DNA from: Oceanobacillus halotolerans
GTDB taxonomy: Bacteria; Bacillota; Bacilli; Bacillales; Amphibacillaceae
Direction of reading: 5' to 3'
Assembly: GCF_010993955.1 (NCBI RefSeq)
Contig: NZ_WIXL01000001.1
Location: 283,317 to 347,316, forward strand
DNA length: 64,000 bases
Shown: positions 8,712 to 15,802 of the stretch, one piece after another
How positions within the stretch are numbered: position 1 is the stretch's first letter
Layout: each line of letters begins with the position of its first letter
Position numbers and translations under genes: made by a program
Notes under the pieces: generated by a model
What the model saw: the letters and a program-made list of their open reading frames with translations, nothing else
Database searches by the model: none
What the model was told of the DNA's origin: nothing

Positions 8712-9794
8712 TCAGATTAATGCATCATTTTTCTGTTCTTTTGATGCAATATAGGTCTGATAAAAGTGTCCAATAATCGTTTTAATAACAGCATAGAAAG
8801 GAACAGCAAACAAGATTCCTAGAAAGCCTGCAATACTGCCTCCTGCTAGAATGACAGTAATTATCGTTAACGGATGGATATCCAATACCTTACCCATCAC
8901 ATTCGGTGAGATAAAGTTACTTTCAACTTGTTGTGCTGCAATCATAATTAAGGATACCCATATGATCATCATTGGATCTTGAAATGCGCCCACAATGATG
9001 GCTGGTGCAACTGCGATAAAGGGTCCGATAAAGGGAACCACATTCATGACGAGCCCAAATAATGCGAGAGTTAAAGCATAGTTTAAATCAATGATAGCAT
9101 AACCAATCAATAGTAAAACACCAACACAAAAACTGACGATTAATTGTCCTTGGATAAACGCTGTGAGTACTTCATCAATTTTTTGTAGCAGGGTACGTAT
9201 ATTATCAGCTTTTTTCTTTTCAAAAATTTGCGTAATATATGGTACAAGCTTTTCGCCGTCCTTTAACATAAAGAATAAGAAGAACGGGATTAAAACAATG
9301 GATGCAATAATACTAATAAGCTGACCAATAAATCCAAATAGATGGCTTATAAAGTTTTCAAGATAGGTTTGTAAGTTATTTGTAAAATCACTAATAGCAT
9401 TATTAACTTCTTCTGGAATGACGATTTGATTGGCTTGCCAATAATTAATAAAATTTTCGACTCCACGGATCATACTTGGTACATTTGCCATCAGATTAGA
9501 AAATTGCCGTTGAAGGATAGGTGACAAATACAATATAACGAAAAATGCAATCAAGATTAACAGTAAAAAAACGAGTAATATGGCAACAACCCGATTAATC
9601 TTGAATCGTTCTAAAAAGTGCATGACTGGCTTTGTTAAATAAAAAAGGATGCCTGCTCCAATAATAGGTACTGCGACAGCACCTATATATTTTAAAATGG
9701 GGGTGAATACAAAATCCGTGACAGATATTAGCAAGATTAATAGAAAAATTAAAATAAATAGGGTTAATGTTTGGAACCAACGCTTTTGATACAC
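8712..9794 (-). CDS. AI-2E family (DUF20/PerM) membrane transporter
   Basis: A 360-residue integral membrane protein with about eight hydrophobic segments: two at the N-terminus, a pair near 60-90, a long extracytoplasmic loop (about 95-150), then the conserved C-terminal half with VPFIGPFIAVAPAIIVG and the LAGGSIAGFLGILFAVP block that marks the family. Some family members export AI-2, others are Na+(Li+)/H+ antiporters, so the substrate cannot be stated. The start is GTG at 9792-9794, with AAGAAGGTG about nine bases upstream. It is cotranscribed with the downstream small coiled-coil gene. Confidence 0.88.
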   Translation of the reverse strand: MYQKRWFQTLTLFILIFLLILLISVTDFVFTPILKYIGAVAVPIIGAGILFYLTKPVMHFLERFKINRVVAILLVFLLLILIAFFVILYLSPILQRQFSNLMANVPSMIRGVENFINYWQANQIVIPEEVNNAISDFTNNLQTYLENFISHLFGFIGQLISIIASIVLIPFFLFFMLKDGEKLVPYITQIFEKKKADNIRTLLQKIDEVLTAFIQGQLIVSFCVGVLLLIGYAIIDLNYALTLALFGLVMNVVPFIGPFIAVAPAIIVGAFQDPMMIIWVSLIMIAAQQVESNFISPNVMGKVLDIHPLTIITVILAGGSIAGFLGILFAVPFYAVIKTIIGHFYQTYIASKEQKNDALI

Positions 9795-10146
9795 TTTAAA
9801 AACACACCTTCTTTTTTGGGATATGCTCTATATGTTTGTTAGACACTTTTCGCAAATTCGGATGTTTTTCGTAAAATAACAACTCCGATTCAATCATTTT
9901 GTCTCATTTCATGATGGCGGATACTTGATTCGTTCCAGCAAGTGATTATGTATATTCCTATTGTAACGATAAAGAATATGAATAGGAAGGAAAGTTTGTT
10001 TATTTTCCTAATTATTTCCGATTTTTCTCTTTTATAAACCTGTAAGATGCTAGTTAAATAGAATATTATATAAAAGTATGCTAGAATTTAACCAATCTAA
10101 AAGGTTTGAAGCTCGTAATAGGTTAGGTATTTAGGGGGATTACGGT
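9795..10146. other. Intergenic region, divergent promoters expected
   Basis: This AT-rich region separates the divergently transcribed AI-2E family gene and pgcA. It holds no supported ORF, no repeat family member and no hairpin that I can defend. Promoters for both genes should lie here, but no hexamer pair with good spacing stood out. Confidence 0.5.
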
Positions 10147-11877
10147 ATGGTGAATTGGCAAGAAATATATGAAAAATGGAAGTCCTATAAACAATTGGAT
10201 TCATCCTTAAAAATACAACTAGAAAAAATGGAAGAGAAGCCAGCTGAATTGGAAGATGCATTTTATAAGGAATTAACATTTGGTACTGGTGGAATGCGTG
10301 GCGTGTTAGGTCCTGGTTTAAATCGGATGAATATCTATACCGTCCGAAAAGCTGTCTATGGCTTAGCAAATTATTTGAAAGTAAATTGTGTAAATGTAAG
10401 AGATCGTGGGGTAGTCGTTTCATATGACTCGCGCTATATGTCGAAAGAATTTGCAGTAGAAACAGCGAAGGTACTTGGCACATTTGGAATTAAGACATAT
10501 GTGTTTGATGCATTGCGACCTACACCAGTCTTATCTTTTGCGGTTCGTTATTTAGGAACGGTTGCAGGTGTGATGATTACAGCAAGTCATAACCCACCAG
10601 AATATAATGGATTTAAAGTATATAACGAAGACGGTGGTCAAATCACTCCAAAAGAAGCAAAAGCCATCATTACAGCTATTCAGGAAATGGATGATGAGTT
10701 GCGTGTTCCTTATATGGAGCAAGATGAATTAGAACAAAAAGAGTTGTTAAACTGGATTGGTAGTGCAATTGATAATGCATACTTAGATCGATTGAAAGAC
10801 ATTACGAAATTGGAGAGTGAGGAACTGCAACAGGAGAAAGATATGCAAATTGTGTTTACCCCCTTACATGGAACAGCACATCATTTAGTGATGGAAGGGT
10901 TAAATCAGTTGCATTTTACAAAGGTAGATGTGGTAGAAGAACAAGCAAAACCTGATCCTGAGTTTTCAACTGTTGAGTCTCCTAATCCAGAAGAACATCA
11001 AGCGTTTACCATGGCGATTGAAAAGGGTAAACAGAATAATGCAGAAATTTTAATTGGGACAGATCCTGACGCAGATCGACTAGGGGTTGCCGTTCCAGAA
11101 GAAAATGGGGAGTACCGTGTATTAACTGGAAATCAATTAGGTGCCCTATTATTAGACTATATCCTTTCCACTAGTGACAAAGCCTTGTTAACAAACGGAC
11201 GGATGCTAAAAACAATTGTTACCTCTGAATTAGGACGAGCTGTTGCGGATAACTATGGAATTAAGACCATTAATACATTAACGGGATTTAAGTATATTGG
11301 TGAAAAGATACATCAATTTGATGAAACAGGAGAAACGTTTATTTTTGGCTATGAAGAAAGCTATGGTTATTTAATAAGTAGTTTTTCACGGGATAAAGAT
11401 GCCATTCAGGCAGCTGTGATGGCAGTGGAAATGGCCTACTATTGGAAAAAACAAGGGAAAACCTTATTAGATGCACTTCATGATTTGTATGAAAAATATG
11501 GATTTTATTTAGAGGGATTACGTTCCTTCACGTTAAAAGGAAAAGAAGGAACGGAAAAAATTAAGGAAATTATGGATGGGGTACGTCGCAATCCGTTATC
11601 AGCAATAGCGGGTATTCAAGTGGAAAAAGTGGAGGATTATGCCGCTAGTGAACGTATATTTATCCAACAAAACACGGTAGAAAAAATGGAATTACCACAA
11701 GAAAATGTGGTGAAATATATTCTAGAAGATGATAGTTGGGTATGTTTGCGACCATCAGGTACAGAGCCAAAGATTAAGTGCTATTATGGTGTCTGTGGCG
11801 ACACTTCTGTTGATAGTAAGGAGCGGCTGAAAAAACTTGAAACAGCAATGGGTCATGTGTTAAAACAATATATGTAA
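10147..11877 (+). CDS. pgcA: Phospho-sugar mutase PgcA (alpha-phosphoglucomutase)
   Basis: A 576-residue member of the alpha-D-phosphohexomutase family that interconverts glucose 6-phosphate and glucose 1-phosphate. In Bacillus this supplies UDP-glucose for teichoic acid, glycolipid and capsule synthesis. The phosphoserine loop TASHNP (Ser about 147), the Mg2+ loop DPDADR (about 306-311), the sugar loop GYEESYGY and the phosphate loop RPSGTEPKIK near the end are all intact. Length matches PgcA (about 580). The ribosome site is a G-rich TAGGGGG 10 bases before the ATG. It is monocistronic, followed directly by the TerC-gene riboswitch. Confidence 0.93.
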   Translation: MVNWQEIYEKWKSYKQLDSSLKIQLEKMEEKPAELEDAFYKELTFGTGGMRGVLGPGLNRMNIYTVRKAVYGLANYLKVNCVNVRDRGVVVSYDSRYMSKEFAVETAKVLGTFGIKTYVFDALRPTPVLSFAVRYLGTVAGVMITASHNPPEYNGFKVYNEDGGQITPKEAKAIITAIQEMDDELRVPYMEQDELEQKELLNWIGSAIDNAYLDRLKDITKLESEELQQEKDMQIVFTPLHGTAHHLVMEGLNQLHFTKVDVVEEQAKPDPEFSTVESPNPEEHQAFTMAIEKGKQNNAEILIGTDPDADRLGVAVPEENGEYRVLTGNQLGALLLDYILSTSDKALLTNGRMLKTIVTSELGRAVADNYGIKTINTLTGFKYIGEKIHQFDETGETFIFGYEESYGYLISSFSRDKDAIQAAVMAVEMAYYWKKQGKTLLDALHDLYEKYGFYLEGLRSFTLKGKEGTEKIKEIMDGVRRNPLSAIAGIQVEKVEDYAASERIFIQQNTVEKMELPQENVVKYILEDDSWVCLRPSGTEPKIKCYYGVCGDTSVDSKERLKKLETAMGHVLKQYM

Positions 11878-11935
11878 TGCTAATAATGCAAAATAGTGGA
11901 AATTTGAGTGTAAATACAGTAAGATAAAAACTATT

Positions 11936-12035
11936 CTAAAGGGGAGTAGCTGTACAATCTAAGTCGTCATTTCGAGATATACCTATCTCCGGCTGGATTG
12001 GCAACTAAACGAATGTTGTTAGCGAGACCTTTGCC
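11936..12035 (+). ncRNA. yybP-ykoY riboswitch (Mn2+-sensing aptamer)
   Basis: The leader shows the family's conserved blocks in order: AAAGGGGAGTAGC (11938-11950), CGTCATTTCGAGA (about 11965-11977), TCTCCGGCTGG (11986-11996), GGCAACTAAACGAA (12000-12013) and GCGAGACCTTTGCC (12022-12035). AAAGG at 11938 pairs with CCTTT at 12027 to close P1. This class binds Mn2+ and controls TerC/YkoY-type genes, and the next gene is a TerC-family protein. The match of conserved loops and gene context together makes this a strong call. Confidence 0.92.
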
Positions 12036-12089
12036 AATTGTGGTAAGGGTCTTTTTTATGGGGTCTTACCAATTGGTAGGCCTTTTTTC
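12034..12089 (+). terminator. Riboswitch expression-platform terminator
   Basis: CCAATTGTGGTAAG (12034-12047) pairs with CTTACCAATTGG (12065-12076), followed by TAGGCC and six Ts (12083-12088). Its 5' arm overlaps the last bases of the aptamer (GCC at 12033-12035), so ligand-dependent formation of P1 could compete with it, as expected of an ON switch. Confidence 0.8.
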
Positions 12090-12142
12090 ATTTCTTTTTT
12101 AGCTATTCAATAAAAAAATGTTTTGATGAATGATTGATGTGA

Positions 12143-12360
12143 ATTGCGACGTAAATTTTAGCTTTTATTACCGCTATGGAAATACACTTCGCTTTCGCGG
12201 ACTCTCCACGAGCCTCCTCACTCGTACCCTCGCCCGCTGGGTCTCTTAGGCTCGTTTTTCCGCAGGAGTCTTCGTGTTTTCCTCCGCTGGTTTTGTGCTA
12301 TCTTTATTCTTATCATTTCTGTTCTTAAAATAATAGTTGATTGGAGCGGAGAACAGTCGA
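12143..12360. repeat. Partial mobile-element-like repeat between riboswitch and gene
   Basis: This begins with ATTGCGACGTAA (12143-12154), the terminal repeat seen intact at 20237 and 32165. It then carries the hairpin-rich block from GGAAATACACTTCGC (12178) to CTTCGTGTTTTCCTCCGC (about 12271-12288), and GTTGATTGGAG...CAGTCGA (about 12338-12362). The matching right-hand terminal repeat is absent, so it is a truncated or half copy. It lies in the transcribed leader of the TerC gene, after the riboswitch terminator. Confidence 0.7.
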
Positions 12361-12446
12361 GACGAGCAATGCAGGTTTTTTTATAAAAGGGTAACACTAA
12401 AAACAGTCATTATACTGTTTTAGTTTAAATGAAGGAGAGGCGTTAT

Positions 12447-13214
12447 ATGGAAGCACAATTGTTGATTGAGTATTTATGGGTATTAGTCGTCTTAATCGGG
12501 CTTGAAGGACTTTTAGCTGCAGATAATGCACTTGTATTAGCTATCATGGTTAAACATTTACCACCGAAGGAACGAAAAAAAGCATTATTCTATGGATTAG
12601 CTGGGGCGTTTATCCTTCGTTTTGGTTCTTTGTTTATTATTGCCTTTTTAGTAGATGTATGGCAGGTTCAAGCATTAGGTGCAGCCTATTTACTGTTTAT
12701 CTCGATTAAACACCTGTCCGATAAATTTAGGAATGGACATCAGGAGGAAGAAAAAACAAAAGAAAAAGCGGGAAGTGGCTTTTGGATGACGGTCGTGAAA
12801 GTAGAGTTTGCCGATTTAGCCTTTGCAGTTGATTCGATCTTGGCGGCTGTAGCTTTGGCTGTAGCACTTCCACCGACAGGACTAGGGGAAATTGGAAGTT
12901 TGGATGCTGGACAATTTATGGTTGTTTTAGCAGGAGGAATGATTGGATTAATTATCATGCGCTTTGCCGCAAATGTATTTGTGGAACTATTACATAAGCG
13001 ACCAGGCTTAGAGATAGCTGCATTTGTTATTGTTGGTTGGGTAGGTGTGAAACTTGCTTTAATTGTATTTGCACATGAAGACATTGCATGGATTCCACAT
13101 GATTTTCCACACTCCACCTTATGGAAAGTTATATTCTATGCCATTTTAGTTGGTATAGCAGCAGTCGGCTGGTTTATGTCAGGACGCAAACGTCAAGAAC
13201 TCCAAGGACATTAA
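12447..13214 (+). CDS. ykoY: TerC family integral membrane protein (YkoY-like)
   Basis: A 255-residue membrane protein of the TerC family with about seven hydrophobic segments. The two acidic membrane motifs that mark the family are present: EGLLAADNALV near residue 20 and EFADLAFAVDSILA near residue 123. Bacillus TerC proteins (YkoY, MeeF/MeeY) are linked to Mn2+ export and metallation of exported proteins. The yybP-ykoY aptamer upstream supports a role under Mn2+ control. GAAGGAGAGG (12431-12440) sits six bases before the ATG at 12447; the in-frame ATG at 12429 precedes this site and is rejected. The DUF488 gene follows 6-12 bp later and is probably cotranscribed. I use ykoY as the nearest name; the paralogue cannot be told apart by eye. 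Confidence 0.87.
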   Translation: MEAQLLIEYLWVLVVLIGLEGLLAADNALVLAIMVKHLPPKERKKALFYGLAGAFILRFGSLFIIAFLVDVWQVQALGAAYLLFISIKHLSDKFRNGHQEEEKTKEKAGSGFWMTVVKVEFADLAFAVDSILAAVALAVALPPTGLGEIGSLDAGQFMVVLAGGMIGLIIMRFAANVFVELLHKRPGLEIAAFVIVGWVGVKLALIVFAHEDIAWIPHDFPHSTLWKVIFYAILVGIAAVGWFMSGRKRQELQGH

Positions 13215-13226
13215 TGGGGGATGAAT

Positions 13227-13583
13227 ATGCGTATTAAAACAAAACGGATATATGATGATGTGTCAAGTGATGATGGGGTTCGAATATTAGTGGATCGACT
13301 TTGGCCAAGAGGGGTCTCTAAGCAACAAGCCAATATAGATGAGTGGTTAAAGGATATCGCTCCATCCTCTGCTTTGAGAAAGGAATTTAATCATCAGTCA
13401 GAACGATTCGATTGGTTTAAAAAGGCATATCTTGAAGAATTGCAGACAGGTCCGCAATATAAAGCATTTCAGCAGTTAAAAAAGATTATGCTGGAAAACA
13501 GTACGGTAACGCTTCTATATGCGGCAAAGGATCGTACACATAATCAAGCAATGGTATTAAAAGAACAGTTGGATTCTAACTAA
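13227..13583 (+). CDS. DUF488 family protein (YeaO-like)
   Basis: A 118-residue protein of the DUF488/YeaO family. Its signatures are KRIYDD near the N-terminus, the diagnostic VDRLWPRGVSK (about residues 25-35), WLKDIAPS, and a C-terminal LLYAAKDRTHNQA. The function of the family is not established; some members sit beside metal or heme-stress genes. Start: GGGGG at 13216-13220 lies directly against an ATG at 13221 and six bases before the ATG at 13227, so the latter is preferred (120 residues if the former). It is the last gene of the TerC transcript, before a strong terminator, so it probably shares the Mn2+ riboswitch. Confidence 0.85.
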   Translation: MRIKTKRIYDDVSSDDGVRILVDRLWPRGVSKQQANIDEWLKDIAPSSALRKEFNHQSERFDWFKKAYLEELQTGPQYKAFQQLKKIMLENSTVTLLYAAKDRTHNQAMVLKEQLDSN

Positions 13584-13616
13584 AAAAGAACGTGTATGCC
13601 ACGTTCTTTTTTTTTT
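13584..13616 (+). terminator. Rho-independent terminator
   Basis: AAAAAGAACGTG, loop TATGC, CACGTTCTTTTTTTTTT. A textbook stem with a long U-tract just after the DUF488 stop. Confidence 0.88.
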
Positions 13617-13663
13617 AAAAGGTAAGAAAAATTGGCTTTCATTATTGTCTTTTATAAGAAAGG

Positions 13664-13740
13664 CCACATCCAGCTCCAGCGCTAAAGCTGTAGCGAGACT
13701 TCCCTCACCTCCGTACGTCGCTAACCGGGCGCTTCTAGCT
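13664..13740. repeat. Fragment of the about 300-bp intergenic repeat family
   Basis: AGCTCCAGCGC...GAGACTTCCCTCACCTCCGTACG is the reverse complement, with changes, of the right-hand end of the elements at 27592-27903 and 58886-59258 (GTACGGAG-TGAAGGAAGTC...GCTGGAGCT). Only this end is present here. Confidence 0.6.
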
Positions 13741-13744
13741 TTTG

Positions 13745-14722
13745 TTAGTTGCTGCCGCTACTGGATGAGGCTGCAGCAGTTGCACCTGCGACGGTCGCGA
13801 TCATGACAGCCTGTTGAGCCTGCATCATCGTTTCTAATGTAGTATATATACTTGCCTCTGCCAAACCAGTATGGTCCATTTGATCCTGAACATATAAACA
13901 AACAGCCATCATCACATTCATATCCTTTTGCCATTTCAAGTCCTTTTGCTTATTCAGTTCCTGATACATGCTGTGAATTTTTTGCATATCAACAGTATCA
14001 GGCGGCAATAGGCTAAGCATGCCAAAAACTGGATAGTACATGGATTTTGGTTTAATTCCAGCCTTCTTAAATTCCTCATACATTGATATAGAACGATTGA
14101 CTAAGGTATCATGTGATTCATCCTGGCTTAAAGAAAGAATGTGACTTAAAAATTGTAATTCATTTCCTTTTTTAAACTGATCTTGGCTTAGACGCTCATA
14201 AAATCGTTCAATATGTTCCATTAAATCGTCTCGGTCCTCATATGCAAGCAATACTGCAAGAGGATAATCATTTGTGGATGTTAAAAAGCCATGTTCCTGT
14301 TTCATGCCATCATAAATGGTTTTGGCTTTTTCAATAATGTTGGATGGGTCCTTAACTTGTTTATTCGTAAGGACGATAGATGCAGCAATATAGGTATAGG
14401 TACCACTTTTGAATTTCACTTGTTTAAAAGCGTGATAGATATCAAATAGGGAATCAACTGCTTCCTCTGGCTGATCGAAATGAACATCCAAAAATGCAGC
14501 AGTAGTAAAACGAGAGTGTGAACGCATGGCTGAAAATAAACTGGCTTTCTGTTTAAGTTTATCAGCAATAGCAATTAATTTTCCAACATCCAATTGTTTT
14601 TGATGCATCGTATAAATGGATGCGATGCTCATTAAGACTTGTTTTTCCATCACCTTCCACTTCAGCCCGTCTTTCAGCACCTGATAGGTTTTGGTGTATG
14701 TTGCTATTTTTTCGTTATGCAT
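13745..14722 (-). CDS. DUF4003 family protein
   Basis: A 325-residue, mostly helical cytosolic protein of the DUF4003 family, found in Bacilli and of unknown function. Repeated helical units (FDIYHAFKQVKFKSGTYTYIAA; YEDRDDLMEHIERFYERL) suggest a helical-repeat fold. Residues from about 297 form an alanine-rich helix (MMQAQQAVMIATVAGATAAA), and the chain ends in a serine/glycine tail (SSSSGSN), which is typical of the family. No signal peptide. AAAGGAGATTATTC precedes the ATG. It is monocistronic with repeats on both sides (13664-13740 and 14745-14863). Confidence 0.78.
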   Translation of the reverse strand: MHNEKIATYTKTYQVLKDGLKWKVMEKQVLMSIASIYTMHQKQLDVGKLIAIADKLKQKASLFSAMRSHSRFTTAAFLDVHFDQPEEAVDSLFDIYHAFKQVKFKSGTYTYIAASIVLTNKQVKDPSNIIEKAKTIYDGMKQEHGFLTSTNDYPLAVLLAYEDRDDLMEHIERFYERLSQDQFKKGNELQFLSHILSLSQDESHDTLVNRSISMYEEFKKAGIKPKSMYYPVFGMLSLLPPDTVDMQKIHSMYQELNKQKDLKWQKDMNVMMAVCLYVQDQMDHTGLAEASIYTTLETMMQAQQAVMIATVAGATAAASSSSGSN

Positions 14723-14744
14723 GAATAATCTCCTTTATTTTACG

Positions 14745-14863
14745 TTAGGAAAGTATAAAATTTTAGCCAAGAAGTGGACTCGACGTAGCTAAAATTTTAA
14801 TGTCCCAAGTATAAGAAAAACGAACACCTTCGCTAAAAGACGAGCGAATGCGAGTTTTTCTAA
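14745..14863. repeat. Cloverleaf-like structured repeat, about 119 bp (copy 1)
   Basis: An outer arm TTAGGAAAG pairs loosely with GTTTTTCTAA. Inside are two hairpins, AAAATTTTAGC/GCTAAAATTTT and TTCGCT/AGCGAA. Near-identical copies lie at 36719-36836 and 60132-60250. The layout of three stems in a fixed order is like a MITE/REP element that folds in RNA or as a cruciform. Confidence 0.75.
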
Positions 14864-14919
14864 TGCGTGTTACGATTATATACGGAATAATATCGTCAAA
14901 AGTTTCATTTCCAGCAGGA

Positions 14920-14938
14920 CTTCGTTACAATAACGAAG
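14920..14938 (+). promoter_or_regulatory. Perfect hairpin next to the osmC-like ribosome site
   Basis: CTTCGTTA, loop CAA, TAACGAAG: an 8-bp perfect stem whose 3' arm overlaps the start of the purine-rich ribosome site GAAGAGGTGA (14936-14945), just ahead of the ATG at 14950. It could modulate translation or be an operator. There is no U-tract, so it is not a terminator. Confidence 0.4.
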
Positions 14939-14949
14939 AGGTGATAAAA

Positions 14950-15390
14950 ATGGCAGAACATCATTTTCACTTGAAAGCAGATTGGCCAGGTGGCAGGAAC
15001 AGTGAAGGGTTCATAAATGCAGGAAATTTAAAAACGAAAGTGTCCATACCACCAGAGATGGATGGACCAGGTGCAGGAACTAATCCAGATGAGATGTTAT
15101 TAGGTGCTGCAGCTACCTGTTATATGATCACGCTAGCTGCGATGATTGAACGAGCTAATCTTCCATTAAAAGAAATGTCCCTAACATCAGAAGGAATAGT
15201 GGATGTAACAAATGGGGTATTTACGTATAAAAAAATAATACATCGGCCAGTTGTTGCTTTAGCAGAAACTTCAACTGACTCAGAACGAAAGAAATTGCGG
15301 CGTTTAGTGGAGAAAGCAGAAACAAGTTGTATGATTTCCAGGGCCATTCAGGGAAATGTAGAGATGGAACTAGAACCAACACTTTCCTAA
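14950..15390 (+). CDS. OsmC/Ohr family protein (peroxiredoxin-like)
   Basis: A 146-residue OsmC-fold protein. The two cysteines that react with organic hydroperoxides in this family are present, in AATCYMITLAA (about residue 57) and ETSCMIS (about residue 125). The N-terminal WPGGRNSEG and PEMDGPGAGTNPDEMLLGAAATC pattern resembles a Firmicutes OsmC subgroup (SACOL1771-type) more than classical Ohr. It probably acts in the cytosol on organic peroxides. The start at 14950 is chosen because GAAGAGGTGATAAAA precedes it; the longer in-frame start at 14848 lies inside the repeat. Monocistronic. Confidence 0.85.
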   Translation: MAEHHFHLKADWPGGRNSEGFINAGNLKTKVSIPPEMDGPGAGTNPDEMLLGAAATCYMITLAAMIERANLPLKEMSLTSEGIVDVTNGVFTYKKIIHRPVVALAETSTDSERKKLRRLVEKAETSCMISRAIQGNVEMELEPTLS

Positions 15391-15439
15391 AACAAGAAAA
15401 AATGTACCTAAGTAAAAGAACCTAAATAAAAAATCTACC

Positions 15440-15615
15440 TATTTGGCTAGCGGAGCAAAGAACCACTTTCTTCTACGAGATGAATCCCGTCATTCCGTTA
15501 TTTGCCGAAAAACTCATGTTTAGAGCCTGATCTGTAATCCTCATTCTGTTATTGGTGATTTCCCCCTATGTAATCTAATGATTTAGTGCAATTAGCGGAA
15601 AGAGGATTCCCTTTG
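15440..15615. repeat. Degenerate repeat array, 51-bp spacing (CATTCCGTTAT family)
   Basis: CATTCCGTTATTTGCC at 15491 and CATTCTGTTATTGG at 15542 are exactly 51 bp apart, each preceded by an AATC element. GCGGAGC near 15450 and AGCGGAAAGAGGATTCC near 15595 are further, inverted units. The same sequence family occurs at 24440-24625 with the same 51-bp step. The gap otherwise holds no gene. Confidence 0.6.
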
Positions 15616-15721
15616 TAAGCAGGACTAGCTGTGTTCACTTCAAACTGGAAAAATTCATCCATAAATTCCACACCTATAGAAATCTCACACATGTTAAAAA
15701 CTAACTCCAAGTCATACTATT

Positions 15722-15791
15722 CCCATTGGTTTTATACAATATGTAGTAAGCAAATGGAATGTTTTTGCATATACTATGTAAAACCAATAGG
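15722..15791 (+). promoter_or_regulatory. Inverted repeat flanking the tcyP start region
   Basis: CCCATTGGTTTTA (15722-15734) and TAAAACCAATAGG (15779-15791) are inverted repeats matching at 12 of 13 positions and 44 bp apart. A TATACT sequence lies between them and the right arm touches the ribosome site GGAGGG. In RNA it would close a hairpin next to the start; in DNA it could be a pair of operator half-sites. Cystine uptake genes of Bacillus are controlled by CymR, but I cannot match its consensus with certainty. Confidence 0.45.
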
Positions 15792-15802
15792 AGGGAGCAA
15801 GT

